NCBI GenBank assembly: GCA_017642935.1
Contig: JAEPOK010000001.1
Span: 310,001 to 374,000 of the forward strand
Source of the DNA: Hyphomicrobiales bacterium
GTDB lineage: Bacteria; Pseudomonadota; Alphaproteobacteria; Rhizobiales; MH13
DNA: 64,000 bases
Reading direction: 5' to 3'
Of the stretch, positions 23,865 through 33,474 are shown one piece after another. Positions within the stretch are counted from its first letter, which is position 1, and the number at the start of each line of letters is the position of its first letter. Both the position numbers and the translations under genes were made by a program. The notes below the pieces were generated by a model. That model had not been told where the DNA came from, did no database searches, and saw nothing but the letters and a program-made list of their open reading frames with translations.

Positions 23865-25010
23865 CTATCGCGTCGAAGCTGCTGACGGATGAAGTGATTT
23901 GGAGACGGCGAGGAAGCTCGCCAGGTCCGACAGGCTGACCACACCGGCCAACTGGTGATCATCGACAACCAGAAACTTGCGGCGGTTCGTGCGCCCAATG
24001 CGTTCCATGAGACTTTGCGCGCTGAGGTTGGGCGCAACGGTGTTGTCGCTCGATAGGCTTTCAAAAACGTCTTCGACGGTTGTCGTCGGCCAATTTTCGC
24101 GGTCGATGCGCCGAACTGTGCGCGTGTCGATGGAGCCGAGAAGTGTGTCTCCTTCGATAACTGGTGCGAAACTAATCGCATTGGCCAAAAAGATGTCGTT
24201 GGCCAGCGTCTCTAAGGACAGGTCCGGCGAGGCGGTGATTGCGGACCGGCTCATGAGGTCGGCCACGCTGCGGCCCTTCAGAGCCAGATCGGTTTCCATT
24301 TTTTGCAGCGTGCCCCGGGAGGCGGCCAACAAAAACAGGCCGAGAAGCATCGGCCAAAGGCCATTTGCGAGCTGACCGGCGAACAGGCCCATCAGCCCCA
24401 AAGCAATCAGTAGCCAGGAAAAAGCGCTTGAGACCATCACTGCTTGTCGCGTTGCTTGCATCAGGTCGCGAGCCCGCGACCAGAGGAGTGCGCGAAACAC
24501 CCGCCCACCATCGAGAGGAAAAGCGGGCACCATGTTAAACAAGGCAAGAGCGAGGTTGACGACCGCCAGATAGCTGAACACGGCGGCAGCCACCGTCCAT
24601 CCGAACAGCTCTTGCGTCACATGGGTTGCAACCCAAAAACTAAGTGCCAGGAAGAGGCTGGCCAACGGCCCTACCACGGCGATCTTGAACTCGCTGGCTG
24701 GGGTCTTTGGTTCGCTTTCCAACTCGGCGACGCCACCGAACAGGAACAAGGTGATACCTGTCGTGCCAACGCCAAACTGGCGCGCCACCAGTGCGTGGGC
24801 CAACTCGTGAAAGATCAGCGAGGCGAACAGCCCGAGCATCGCCAAGGTCGCCAGCAGCAACCGCCAGTCGGCGCTCAGCGCAGGTGTGGTCTGCGCGAAA
24901 TAGCCCGTTGCCAGGCTCCAAACAATGAGCCCTGCGATCAAGAGCCAGCTGGCATCCACTTTGATGTCGAAGCCAGCTAATCGGACGATCCGAAGCGTGC
25001 GACCCCACAT
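23865..25010 (-). CDS. Site-2-protease-type M50 metallopeptidase with CBS pair
   Basis: A 381-residue intramembrane zinc protease. Zinc-binding H68-E69-L70-A71-H72 lies in a helix (LIFHELAHALVARQFG), and the second metal motif is NMVPAFPLDGGRVFRAL, where Asp takes the NPDG role. About six helices fill residues 20-220. A CBS pair follows (about 245-370) and may bind adenine nucleotides to gate proteolysis. The substrate is unknown; relatives cleave anti-sigma factors or membrane regulators. ATG 25010 is well placed after GGAGAGG. A TTGA-N6-TCAA site lies about 52 bp upstream. Confidence 0.9.
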   Translation of the reverse strand: MWGRTLRIVRLAGFDIKVDASWLLIAGLIVWSLATGYFAQTTPALSADWRLLLATLAMLGLFASLIFHELAHALVARQFGVGTTGITLFLFGGVAELESEPKTPASEFKIAVVGPLASLFLALSFWVATHVTQELFGWTVAAAVFSYLAVVNLALALFNMVPAFPLDGGRVFRALLWSRARDLMQATRQAVMVSSAFSWLLIALGLMGLFAGQLANGLWPMLLGLFLLAASRGTLQKMETDLALKGRSVADLMSRSAITASPDLSLETLANDIFLANAISFAPVIEGDTLLGSIDTRTVRRIDRENWPTTTVEDVFESLSSDNTVAPNLSAQSLMERIGRTNRRKFLVVDDHQLAGVVSLSDLASFLAVSKSLHPSAASTR

Positions 25011-25061
25011 GTGAGCCTCTCCTTTGCGACCTTTTTTGTTGCGCGGTGAGCGAGAAATCCG

Positions 25062-25075
25062 TTGAGCAATGTCAA
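25062..25075 (-). promoter_or_regulatory. FNR-like TTGA-N6-TCAA before the M50 protease gene
   Basis: TTGAGCAATGTCAA overlaps the stop codon of the cation ATPase gene. It is upstream of the M50 gene in the minus direction. The position would give a short leader for class II activation. Its sequence closely matches the site at 32079-32092. Confidence 0.45.
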
Positions 25076-27639
25076 GCGATCTTCGGCCGTGTGACGAGCT
25101 TGACCAGTTCGGGGATCACAATAAGTGGCAGAGCGAGTATGGCGATCATTACCCACTGCTCTTGGCCCAAGGGAGCAGTGTGCAAAAGCAGTTGAAGCGG
25201 CGGCCAGTAAACGGCGGCCACTTGCGCCAACAGAGTGATGGTGAGCGTGACGATAAGGAACGGGTTGCTCAGCCAGCCAATCTGCGAGCAGGGGTGGCGC
25301 AGCGATCGGAACGCGAACACGCTGACCTTTTCAAAGACGATCATGCCCGTGAACGCTGCTGTGCGGGCAACCTCGACGCCAAGCGGTAGCGTTTGGTAGA
25401 AAATCCAAAGGCTGGCGGATCCTGTGTAGATTGCGAACAAGACGATGAAGAACAGCCCGTCCCAACCGATTATCGGCGTTGAGGGCGCGCGCGGCTTGCG
25501 CTGCATTTGTCCCTTTTCGGCTTTTTCCAAACCCAGCGCCACGGCGGTCACACCGTCGGTCACCAGGTTCATCCAAAGGATCTGCGTTGCCAAGAAGATC
25601 AGTGGCCCGCCGATCAGGATGTTGGCGAGGATGGCGACGATCTCGCCGGCGTTGGAGGTGAGCAGGTAGCGCACGAACTTGCGGACATTGTCGAACTGGC
25701 GCCGCCCCTCTTTGATGGCGGCGACAATCGTCGCAAAGTTGTCGTCGAGCAGGATAAGGTCGGACGCGTCGCGGGCGACAGCCGTGCCACGTTGGCCCAT
25801 GGAAATGCCTATGTCGGCTTGCTTGAGCGCCGGCGCATCGTTGACGCCATCCCCGGTCATCGCAACGATTTTGTCTTGCGCTTGCAGCGCTTCGACGATG
25901 CGGATTTTCTGGGCCGGTTTGGCGCGGGCAAACAGAAGATCGCCAGCAAGTGCTTCGCGCAACTCGTCGTTGTTTAATGCTTCGATCTCCGGACCAGTCA
26001 CAGCGCGTTCGACCGGAATAGCCAGTTGGCCAGCGATCGCTTGCGCGGTGACAGGGCTGTCACCGGTGATCATGATGACGCGGATACCGGCGGACTGGGC
26101 GAGGCGAACGGCGTCTTTAACTTCCGGGCGCGGTGGGTCGATGATCCCGACCAAGGCGCTGAATATCAGCCGTTCCTCGGCTGTGTCGGTAGGGTCAGTG
26201 GCGGGTCGCGAGGCGAGGGCGATCACACGCAGGCCTTGTTCGGCCATGGCGTGGTAGGCTTCCATGACACTGCCGCGACAAGCGTCATCGAGGGCAGTTG
26301 CACCGCTTGGGGTTGCGATACGATCGCAGCGTTCAAGGACCTGTTCCGGCGCTCCCTTGCAATGGAGGGTCGGTGGCGTCCCCACAAGGACGCTCATGCG
26401 TTTGCGTTCGCTTGAAAAGGGTTCTTCGTTAACCGGTTCGCGGTCGTCCGGCAGCTTCACCCAACCCTTGTGAGCGAGCACCACCAGCGCGCCTTCGGTT
26501 GGCGAGCCCTGCATGACCCATTCACCCTCGTGGCGTCGCAGGCTGGCGTGATTGCAAAGGGCAGCGGTAGAAAGCGCAGCATCTAAACAAAGATCATCGG
26601 ATGCGCGGACGCGTTGATTGTCGCGGGCAATATGGCCCATCGGGTCATAGCCAGTCCCGGTGACGGAAAACGCTGCGTGCGGCATCCAAATTCGGGTCGC
26701 GGTCATTTTGTTTTCTGTCAGGGTTCCGGTCTTGTCGGTGCAGATGACCGAAGCCGCGCCCAGCGTCTCGATGGCCTGCAAACGCCGCACGACGGCATTT
26801 TGGCGCGCCATTGCCGTTGCACCCAAGGCCAAGGTGATCGTGACCACCGCCGGCAGGCCTTCTGGAACAACGGCCACCGCCAGTGACAGGCCTGTCATGA
26901 ACAGTTCGCCCGCCTCGCGGCCCGCCCAAACACCGATGCCCACAACCAGTGAGGCGACCAGCAGCGCGACCGCTCCCAATTGACCGGCCAAGCGACCGAG
27001 CTGGACTTGTAACTGGGTTTTTTGTTTCGAAACGCCGCCGGTGAGCTTGGCAATCTTGCCGAACTCGGTGTCGAGCCCAGTGGCCGTGACGATCCCTTCA
27101 CCGCGCCCTGCGACAACCGACGTGCCGGAGAAGATCTGCCGGCCCTCTGGGCTTGTGTCCTTGTCGACGGCTGTGGATTCGCCGGTGAGGACGCTCTCAT
27201 TGATCTTCAGTTGGATCGTTTCGTGCAGATCGATATCGGCGGGCACACGATCGCCGGTGGCCAGGATGACGATGTCGTCGGGCACAAGTTCGCGGGCGGC
27301 GATGATCTGTTCTTCGCCGTTACGCAGAACCAGGGCAGTGGGCGCCATCATAGCGCGCAGGGCCTGTAAAGCATTCTCTGCGCGCCATTCCTGAACGAAC
27401 CCCAAGATACCGTTGAGCAGGACGACCAGACCGATGGCCAGAGCGTCCACGACCTCGCCTAGATAGATCGCGATCGCGCCGGCAAGGATTAGGATGAGAA
27501 CCAGCAACCCCGTGAATTGCCGCACGAACACGGCAAGCGGATGGGCCTTTCGGCCTTCTGGGATTTCGTTCCAGCCGGCGCTCTGCCGACGTGCGGCAAC
27601 CTCGGGTTCTGACAAGCCTTGGCGTTGATCGGCCTTCAT
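25072..27639 (-). CDS. P-type cation-transporting ATPase (calcium/PMA1-like, P2 class)
   Basis: An 855-residue P-type ATPase. Visible are the actuator motif TGES (about 162-165), the phosphorylation site DKTGTLT (Asp about 302), the membrane ion-site motif [10 protein letters not shown] and the hinge [24 protein letters not shown] and the SERCA-like layout place it near Ca2+ or Na+/K+-type P2 pumps; the ion is not certain. The ATG at 27639 is preferred. A TTG 14 codons upstream is also in frame. AAGGA precedes the ATG by about 11 bases, separated by a run of C. Genes of this type recur with usp, hsp20 and M50-CBS in hypoxia or stress clusters. Confidence 0.88.
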   Translation of the reverse strand: MKADQRQGLSEPEVAARRQSAGWNEIPEGRKAHPLAVFVRQFTGLLVLILILAGAIAIYLGEVVDALAIGLVVLLNGILGFVQEWRAENALQALRAMMAPTALVLRNGEEQIIAARELVPDDIVILATGDRVPADIDLHETIQLKINESVLTGESTAVDKDTSPEGRQIFSGTSVVAGRGEGIVTATGLDTEFGKIAKLTGGVSKQKTQLQVQLGRLAGQLGAVALLVASLVVGIGVWAGREAGELFMTGLSLAVAVVPEGLPAVVTITLALGATAMARQNAVVRRLQAIETLGAASVICTDKTGTLTENKMTATRIWMPHAAFSVTGTGYDPMGHIARDNQRVRASDDLCLDAALSTAALCNHASLRRHEGEWVMQGSPTEGALVVLAHKGWVKLPDDREPVNEEPFSSERKRMSVLVGTPPTLHCKGAPEQVLERCDRIATPSGATALDDACRGSVMEAYHAMAEQGLRVIALASRPATDPTDTAEERLIFSALVGIIDPPRPEVKDAVRLAQSAGIRVIMITGDSPVTAQAIAGQLAIPVERAVTGPEIEALNNDELREALAGDLLFARAKPAQKIRIVEALQAQDKIVAMTGDGVNDAPALKQADIGISMGQRGTAVARDASDLILLDDNFATIVAAIKEGRRQFDNVRKFVRYLLTSNAGEIVAILANILIGGPLIFLATQILWMNLVTDGVTAVALGLEKAEKGQMQRKPRAPSTPIIGWDGLFFIVLFAIYTGSASLWIFYQTLPLGVEVARTAAFTGMIVFEKVSVFAFRSLRHPCSQIGWLSNPFLIVTLTITLLAQVAAVYWPPLQLLLHTAPLGQEQWVMIAILALPLIVIPELVKLVTRPKIA

Positions 27640-27701
27640 CGCCGGGGGGGTCCTTTTTGGGTCGCTCACGAAGGTTGGCAAAAGGTCAGACTAGCGGCCA
27701 T

Positions 27702-28919
27702 CTATCGCATGTCGATGGTGCGTTGGCGCACTGGCGAGCCGTCGCTGAGATCATCGCTGGGATGGGTCACCACCATGGTGCCGGCCTCCAAGCCGCCGAG
27801 CACTTCGACAGTTCGCGCATTGCGCCGGCCAAGCTCGACCAAACGCTCGTGCGCGACGCCGTCTTCGACCGCGAACAGCCCCCAGGCCTCGCCAACGCGG
27901 AAAGTCGCGCTCAATGGCACTTGGAGGGCTTGGTCGGATTGCCATTCGACAATGCGAAGATGAACGGAGAATCCATCGCCAAGTCCTTCGCGCGCCTCCA
28001 AGGGTGAGGTGATCTCAAAGACCGTGTCCACGCGCTGCTCTTCGATACCAAGGGCTGAGACTTCGGTGCGCGCCGCCGGTTCTATGCGCACCAGCCTCGC
28101 CTCCAGGGCATCCGATCCTCCCCAACGGTCGACGAACGCCAGCGCACCGACTTCCAAGCGCACAGCGTCGACGGAGAGAATGTCGGCGACGATTTCCAGC
28201 TCTGTCGGATCGCCGATCGTGACCAGACGTGCTCCCGCCACAACGGGACGGGCACTGATCTGATTGATGGCGAGCACGCGCCCATTCGCCGGCGCCATTA
28301 GCGGGACGCAGCAGGCGCCATCCTGGCTCTGCTCATCGCCTGGTTCGATCAGTTCAGCTTGCGCGCGCTCAAGGCTGCTTTGCGCCATGCTTATGCCTGC
28401 GATGGCGGCAGCCTGGGCGGCGTTGGCGATAGCCAACTGCTCGGTGGCGTCCTCAAGCTGTGTAGTGCTCACCACGCCGCGCGAGACCAGCGTCTCGGTC
28501 CGATCAAATTGCGACTGCGCGCGCCGACGATGTTCTTCGGCGCTGGCCAATTCGGTCTGCGCGACGAGAAGCCGTGCCTCTGCTTCGCGTATCGCCGCAT
28601 CGGCCTGCAGGCGGCTGCGGGCATCAAGCAGGCTCGGCTCGATGGGTTCGACAACGGCGACTACTGTCTCACCGGCCATGACCTGGTCGCCGACCTCGAC
28701 CGGGGAGCGTTGCGCAAGACCTGTGATGGGCGCGGAAATCTCATAGATGTCGCGAATGCGCGTCTTGCCGTCGACGTCGATGGTCACCTGCATCGGTGCG
28801 ATCACCGCCTCTTCCAGGTCGACCAACACTGGCTCGGTACGGAAGGTCACCCAGAGAAGCCCGCCGACCAGAACGACACCAAGGCCGATGAGCAGCAGCA
28901 TGCGAACGGCTTTGGGCAT
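27702..28919 (-). CDS. HlyD/MacA-type periplasmic adaptor of an ABC exporter
   Basis: A 405-residue membrane-fusion protein. An N-terminal anchor helix (RMLLLIGLGVVLVGGLLWV) is followed by a lipoyl-like half (APITGLAQRSPVEVGDQVMAGETVVAVVEP), a long helical hairpin (about 100-190), the second lipoyl half (APANGRVLAINQISARPVVAGARL) and beta-barrel and membrane-proximal domains. It links the inner-membrane permease encoded next door to an outer-membrane partner that is not in this window. It is separated by only 4 bp from the permease gene, in one operon. Confidence 0.88.
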   Translation of the reverse strand: MPKAVRMLLLIGLGVVLVGGLLWVTFRTEPVLVDLEEAVIAPMQVTIDVDGKTRIRDIYEISAPITGLAQRSPVEVGDQVMAGETVVAVVEPIEPSLLDARSRLQADAAIREAEARLLVAQTELASAEEHRRRAQSQFDRTETLVSRGVVSTTQLEDATEQLAIANAAQAAAIAGISMAQSSLERAQAELIEPGDEQSQDGACCVPLMAPANGRVLAINQISARPVVAGARLVTIGDPTELEIVADILSVDAVRLEVGALAFVDRWGGSDALEARLVRIEPAARTEVSALGIEEQRVDTVFEITSPLEAREGLGDGFSVHLRIVEWQSDQALQVPLSATFRVGEAWGLFAVEDGVAHERLVELGRRNARTVEVLGGLEAGTMVVTHPSDDLSDGSPVRQRTIDMR

Positions 28920-28923
28920 CAGA

Positions 28924-31281
28924 TCACTCCCGGGTTTTCATGACGGCGACGAGGTCCAGCCGGTCGAGCCTGCGGCGGACGACCAGCACCGAGCCAAGCG
29001 CTGCGGCGAGGACGACGAGACTGGCGGTGGTAAAGGTCGCGGGTTTTAAAACAAGCGGCAAGGCGTAAAGGTCGCTCGAAAAAGCTTCGACCATCGCGCC
29101 GGTAAAAAGCCGCCCAAACGCCCAGCCAAGCGGCTGAGCAAGCAGCGCCAAAAGCATGGTTTCGCCGACCAGAATGTAGGAGACCTGCCCGCGGGTGAAG
29201 CCAAGGATACGCAGGCTCGCCAGTTCGCGGGCGCGTTCGGAGAGCTGAACGCGCGCGCCATTGTAGGCAACGCCGATGGTGATCAGCACGGCGATGATCA
29301 TGTAAATCGTGTTCATGACGATCACATTCTGACGGATCGTTTCCTGAAAGGATCGCCGCGACTGCGTCATCATGATGGTGCCAGAAAGCTCTGGGATCTC
29401 GGTGACGGCGGCGTGTAGCGCGTCAATCTGCGCATCGTCCAAGGTGACATTGGCAACGGAAATGCGCGGCGATTGGCGGAACAGCTGATTGATAAAGTTG
29501 AGGTCCATGTAGGCGCCAAGGCCCAGATATTGGTCGATCAGTCCGGACACGACCACCTCATGGGTTTCCTGCCGTCCGGTCAGAAATTCCACTTCCAGAC
29601 CATCGCCCGGCGAGACCTGAAGCTGACCTGCCAAGCGGTTCGACAGCACAATGCCGCCTGGAGGGATGTCCAAGACCGCGCCGTCCGCGTCCACAACCCG
29701 GCTGAGGTCCATGCCAGGCAGACGGGCCTCGATGGACACGCGTTTTTCATAATGGAGATTGCGCAAAACGGCGCCGTGATATTGCTGACCTTCGACCTGG
29801 CGCACGGCCGGTAAGCGCGCAACCTCACCCAAGGTGCTGATCGGCACATCGTCGGTGAACAGCAGCATCGCATGTTGGCGGTTGGATTGGTAAAAGGCGC
29901 TGTCGACGATGGCGTCCAGACTGTCACCCATGAAAGATGACGTCATCACAGCCGCGACCGCCATCGTCATGCCCAACGCGGTCAGCGCGCTGCGCCAGGG
30001 CCAACGGGTCAGGCTGCGCAGGATCATGATGGTGGGCTGCGAAAGGCGGGCGGCGGCCATCGCCTTATCGATGATGTTCTGGCGGAAGCGCGCCGGGGTT
30101 GGCGGCTGCATGGCCACGGCAGGCGCAAGCCTTGCGGCCTTCAATGCACTGCGTGCTGCGCCAAGGGCGGCTGTGGCGAGAGCAAGGGCTGCCGAGACGC
30201 CATAGATCCAAAGCGCCACGTTGAAAATGAGAAAGGGGAAATTGAAATAACCGGCATAGAGCTCGGCCAGGCCGCGGGCGAGCCAGGTGCCAGCGCCCCA
30301 GCCGATCAAAATGCCGGCTATCGCGATGAGCCCGGCGAGCATCAAATAATGCAGGCAGATTTCAAGGTCGGAATAGCCGAGCGCCTTCAGAAGCCCGATT
30401 TCGCTGCGTTCCAAGGCGATGATCCGACCCATGACCATGGCCACCAGGAAGGCTGAGATGCCGAAAAACACTGGTGGCAGAATGAACGCCATGCTGCGTA
30501 GTTGCGTGATTTCGGCATCGATGAAAGCGTTGGACAGTTGGTCCGCGCGGTCATAGGCACCCAGCCCGCCATAGGGATCGAGCAGATTGTCCAACGCCTC
30601 TAGCACCGGCTCGACAGGCGTGCGCGCATCGATTGCCAGGCTGATGTCGTTGAACGCGCCGGTCATGTCGAAAGCGGCTTCAGCCATGCTGCGCGGCATC
30701 CACAATATCCCGAACGTGAGATCGTTTGGCATCAGTGCGCCTGGCCCCAGCGTGTAGATGAACTCTGGTGAGTCGAGCGTTCCAGTGATCGTCAGTGTCT
30801 GCTTGCGCCCATTGAGGTTGGCCTCAAACTGGTCGCCAAGCGCAAACCCGTTGGCCACTGCAAAGGGTTTGTTGACAGCGACTTCTCCGGTGGATGTCGG
30901 TAGGCGCCCGGATCGCAACAGAGGCACGTTGAGCTGCGGCTCGCCAAAGTCGGGCAGTGAGAGGATGCGCCCAACGGCCGATTCCACACTGCCGGGAATG
31001 TCGAGAACGACATCGCCGGTCACCCGCGCCTCGGCCATCTGCACGCCTGGGATCTCCATGACCTGACGCACAAGATCTATCGGCGCGCGGCGCGCGGCGG
31101 AAAACACATCGGCAAACCGGTTGCGCTCGTAATAGGCATCGCGCGTTTCATCGAGCGCTCGGTACATGCCGAACGAGGTGATCAGGATCGCCACACCGCA
31201 GGCGAGCACAATGGCGATGGCCAGCGCCTGCGCCCAAAGGCGTCTGAAATCTCGCAGCAGTTTTCGGTCGATAGCGTGCAT
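28924..31281 (-). CDS. FtsX/MacB-type ABC transporter permease
   Basis: A protein of about 785 residues with an initial helix (about 13-35), a large periplasmic domain (about 35-255), a bundle of three helices, then a second helix and domain set ending in three helices: the duplicated FtsX_MacB arrangement used by lipoprotein, toxin or drug exporters. The start is uncertain. ATG 31281 gives MHAIDRKLLRDFRRLWAQ. A GTG at 31290 would overlap the ATPase stop as GTGA and couple translation. The cargo is unknown. Confidence 0.85.
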   Translation of the reverse strand: MHAIDRKLLRDFRRLWAQALAIAIVLACGVAILITSFGMYRALDETRDAYYERNRFADVFSAARRAPIDLVRQVMEIPGVQMAEARVTGDVVLDIPGSVESAVGRILSLPDFGEPQLNVPLLRSGRLPTSTGEVAVNKPFAVANGFALGDQFEANLNGRKQTLTITGTLDSPEFIYTLGPGALMPNDLTFGILWMPRSMAEAAFDMTGAFNDISLAIDARTPVEPVLEALDNLLDPYGGLGAYDRADQLSNAFIDAEITQLRSMAFILPPVFFGISAFLVAMVMGRIIALERSEIGLLKALGYSDLEICLHYLMLAGLIAIAGILIGWGAGTWLARGLAELYAGYFNFPFLIFNVALWIYGVSAALALATAALGAARSALKAARLAPAVAMQPPTPARFRQNIIDKAMAAARLSQPTIMILRSLTRWPWRSALTALGMTMAVAAVMTSSFMGDSLDAIVDSAFYQSNRQHAMLLFTDDVPISTLGEVARLPAVRQVEGQQYHGAVLRNLHYEKRVSIEARLPGMDLSRVVDADGAVLDIPPGGIVLSNRLAGQLQVSPGDGLEVEFLTGRQETHEVVVSGLIDQYLGLGAYMDLNFINQLFRQSPRISVANVTLDDAQIDALHAAVTEIPELSGTIMMTQSRRSFQETIRQNVIVMNTIYMIIAVLITIGVAYNGARVQLSERARELASLRILGFTRGQVSYILVGETMLLALLAQPLGWAFGRLFTGAMVEAFSSDLYALPLVLKPATFTTASLVVLAAALGSVLVVRRRLDRLDLVAVMKTRE

Positions 31282-31286
31282 CGCGC

Positions 31287-31997
31287 TCACCAGACGATTT
31301 CGGCTGGGGCAATGCGGTGGTCATTGACCTCCAGATCGACGATGCCGCCATCCTGGAAACGCACCACGCGGTGGGCCATTCTGCGGATTTCCGCATTGTG
31401 GGTGATGACCACGGTTGTTGTGCCGAAGTCACGATTGATTTGGTCGAGCGCCTCAAGCACCTGAACACCGGTTTTGCTGTCGAGCGCGCCGGTCGGCTCA
31501 TCGCAGAGCAATACCTCTGGGCGTTTGGCGATAGCGCGGGCGATGGCAACGCGCTGTTGCTCACCGCCGGAGAGTTCTGCGGGAAAATGGGACAGTCGAG
31601 AGGTCAGGCCGACCAGAGCCAATGCGTCGTCGGCCTTCATCGGGTTCTTGGCAACATCTGTGACCAATTGCACGTTTTCGCGGGCCGTCAGGCTGGCAAC
31701 CAGATTGTAGAATTGGAAGACGAACCCGACATGGTCACGGCGATAGTAGGTCAGTCCACGATCATTGAGGTTGGTGAGTTCTAGGTCACGAAACCAGACA
31801 TCGCCGGAGCTGGCATGGTCCAGGCCACCCAGGATATTGAGAAGCGTGGATTTACCGCTGCCGGATGGGCCGAGAAGCACGGCGAGTTCGCCAGAATAAA
31901 GCTCCAGGCTGACGTCGCGCAGCGCTTTGATCTTTACGGTTCCGGTGTCGTAGACCTTGCTGACATTGGACGTACGAAAGACAGTTTCTTTGGTCAT
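31287..31997 (-). CDS. ABC exporter ATPase (LolD/MacB-type)
   Basis: A 236-residue ATPase with Walker [11 protein letters not shown]-loop FVFQFYNLV, signature [16 protein letters not shown], Walker [13 protein letters not shown] and H-loop TTVVITHN. The Ala-Leu-Asp D-loop and LSGGEQQR are typical of LolD/MacB/FtsE-like exporters. ATG 31997 is used. A 41-codon upstream extension has no homology and covers the promoter. It is first of the ATPase-permease-adaptor operon, and an FNR-like site is 82 bp upstream. Confidence 0.92.
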   Translation of the reverse strand: MTKETVFRTSNVSKVYDTGTVKIKALRDVSLELYSGELAVLLGPSGSGKSTLLNILGGLDHASSGDVWFRDLELTNLNDRGLTYYRRDHVGFVFQFYNLVASLTARENVQLVTDVAKNPMKADDALALVGLTSRLSHFPAELSGGEQQRVAIARAIAKRPEVLLCDEPTGALDSKTGVQVLEALDQINRDFGTTTVVITHNAEIRRMAHRVVRFQDGGIVDLEVNDHRIAPAEIVW

Positions 31998-32078
31998 GCA
32001 TCTCTGATCGGGCTCGCGCTGCTTTGATTTGGCTCGCGCCTGGCGATCCACGATGTGACCAATTTGCGTGTTCAGGTG

Positions 32079-32092
32079 TTGAGCAAGATCAA
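32079..32092 (-). promoter_or_regulatory. FNR-like TTGA-N6-TCAA before the ABC exporter operon
   Basis: TTGAGCAAGATCAA has both half-sites intact. A class II start would be near 32044, 47 bases before the ATPase ATG. Confidence 0.5.
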
Positions 32093-32233
32093 CGGCGACT
32101 GAAAACTTGCCAGGCTCCAATCCACTCTGTTTTGGGGCATCTGACGCTAGGGTGGCGGCTCTTTCTGGGTCCGCCGAGTGTGCTGTGCCCTTGACGGCTT
32201 GGTGTCGAGCTTTTTACGCTGGGCTTAACATTC

Positions 32234-32251
32234 TTTTCGCGCGTAAAGTTT
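32234..32251. promoter_or_regulatory. LacI-type operator (autoregulatory copy)
   Basis: TTTTCGCGCGTAAAGTTT carries one strong half-site, CGCGTAAAGTTT, matching CGCGTAAAATTT in the operator at 33388-33408. It lies 85 bp before the lacI start codon, which supports self-regulation. Confidence 0.5.
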
Positions 32252-32335
32252 CACTTGCTCAATGGCGTCCGTTTTCATGACGCTTGTTCCGTGGGTCGAT
32301 CTGCATACTTGGCGCAACGCTTCAAGGAGCCAGCC

Positions 32336-33376
32336 ATGGGTGAGGGCAATAAGAAAATTCGCAACATGGAAGAGTTCGCGAGCGTTAGCGGCCTGTCGCG
32401 TCCGACCGTTTCAAAATACTTTTTCGATCCCAACAGCGTTCGCAAGTCCACCCGTGCGCGGATCGAACAAGCGCTTGAACAGTATGACTACCGCCCAAAC
32501 GTTTATGCGGTGAATCAGAACCGTCGGCTGACCAAGAGTATCGGTGTTTTGGTGCCTTATCTGGCTGACCCGTTCTTTGCGGAAATGGCGCGTCAGATCG
32601 AGCGGCTGTGTATCGACGCTGGCTATCGGCCCATCGTTTTCAGTTCCCATGGTGCGCCCTCGGTTGAAGCCGAGAATCTGGAAAGTCTTCTTGCGCTGAA
32701 GCCCGCCGGTGCGTTGCTGGCGCCTTTGGGTCGGACGTCTGACCATGGCGCTTTGGCGCGTTTCTGCGATGCCGTGCCTTCGGTGCTTTTTGACAGCAAT
32801 ATTGAAGGCATTGGCGAGGGTTTTGTTGGCCTTAACAATAGCCAGAGCATCGGCGAGATTGTCCGCTATCTCTGCGAAACTGGCGAGCCGCCCTGCCTGT
32901 TTGAGGGCCGGATGGCCCCCAATCCAAACGTACGATCCAAGCTTGAAGCCTATGTGCAGACCATGGAGCAGCTCGGCCATGAGCCCCAGATCGTCTATGC
33001 CGACGGCGAGGGCTGGGACTTTGAACAGATCGGCTATAATGGCGCAAAAAAAGCGTTTGCCGACCGTGCCTTGTCGACCAACACCATTCTTTGCGGCAAT
33101 GATCGCCTGGCGGTTGGCGTGCTGGCCGCGGCCTATGAATCGGGTCTTCGCGTCGGGCGAGGGAGCGGGTGCGCGCTGCGCGTGGCCGGTCATGATGACC
33201 ACCCCTTTTCGCGCTTCACCTGCCCGACACTGACCACCGTCTCACAGAGCTTTGACACCATCGCTCGGCGTTCGGTTGAACTGCTTCGCGCGCATGTCGA
33301 AGAGGATGGCGCTGACGCCGGTGAGCGCTCAACCACTCTGTTCAATGGTCGCCTGGTGGTGCGTGAGTCTGCTTGA
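32336..33376 (+). CDS. LacI-family repressor of the polyol operon
   Basis: A 346-residue LacI/GalR protein with HTH at residues 10-35 (MEEFASVSGLSRPTVSKYFFD), a hinge helix near RARIEQALEQYDYRPN, and a periplasmic-binding-like sugar domain (GVLVPYLADPFFAEMARQIERL). The HTH-Y-x-P-N hinge region matches the family. AAGGAG lies before ATG 32336. It is co-directional with and 98 bp upstream of the smo-type operon, whose promoter has a strong palindrome. The inducer is probably sorbitol, mannitol or a related polyol, inferred from the operon. Confidence 0.88.
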   Translation: MGEGNKKIRNMEEFASVSGLSRPTVSKYFFDPNSVRKSTRARIEQALEQYDYRPNVYAVNQNRRLTKSIGVLVPYLADPFFAEMARQIERLCIDAGYRPIVFSSHGAPSVEAENLESLLALKPAGALLAPLGRTSDHGALARFCDAVPSVLFDSNIEGIGEGFVGLNNSQSIGEIVRYLCETGEPPCLFEGRMAPNPNVRSKLEAYVQTMEQLGHEPQIVYADGEGWDFEQIGYNGAKKAFADRALSTNTILCGNDRLAVGVLAAAYESGLRVGRGSGCALRVAGHDDHPFSRFTCPTLTTVSQSFDTIARRSVELLRAHVEEDGADAGERSTTLFNGRLVVRESA

Positions 33377-33387
33377 AATCACGTCAT

Positions 33388-33407
33388 AATTTTACACGCG
33401 TAAAATT
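33388..33407. promoter_or_regulatory. LacI-type operator at the polyol operon promoter
   Basis: AATTTTAC-ACGC-GTAAAATT has perfect 8-bp inverted arms. It ends 3 bp before a -35 element TTGACT (33411-33416), so a bound repressor would cover the promoter. The first transported gene starts at 33475 with GGAGG before it. Confidence 0.75.
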
Positions 33408-33474
33408 TTGTTGACTCAGAACTGCGACATTCGGTAGCCTTCGGCCAATAACAACAAAGAACCGGAGGAAAAAC

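Larger units (their letters stand above)
31998..32335. promoter_or_regulatory. 338-bp divergent regulatory region (ABC exporter / lacI)
   Basis: No gene is seen here. The region holds the FNR-like site at 32079-32092 (exporter side) and the LacI-type half-conserved operator at 32234-32251 (lacI side). The DNA between them shows no clear structure. Confidence 0.5.

Noticed and set aside
27639-27681. TTG start adding 14 residues to the cation ATPase
   Set aside because: The ATG at 27639 has an acceptable ribosome site and gives a family-like N-terminus. The TTG has no clear ribosome site.
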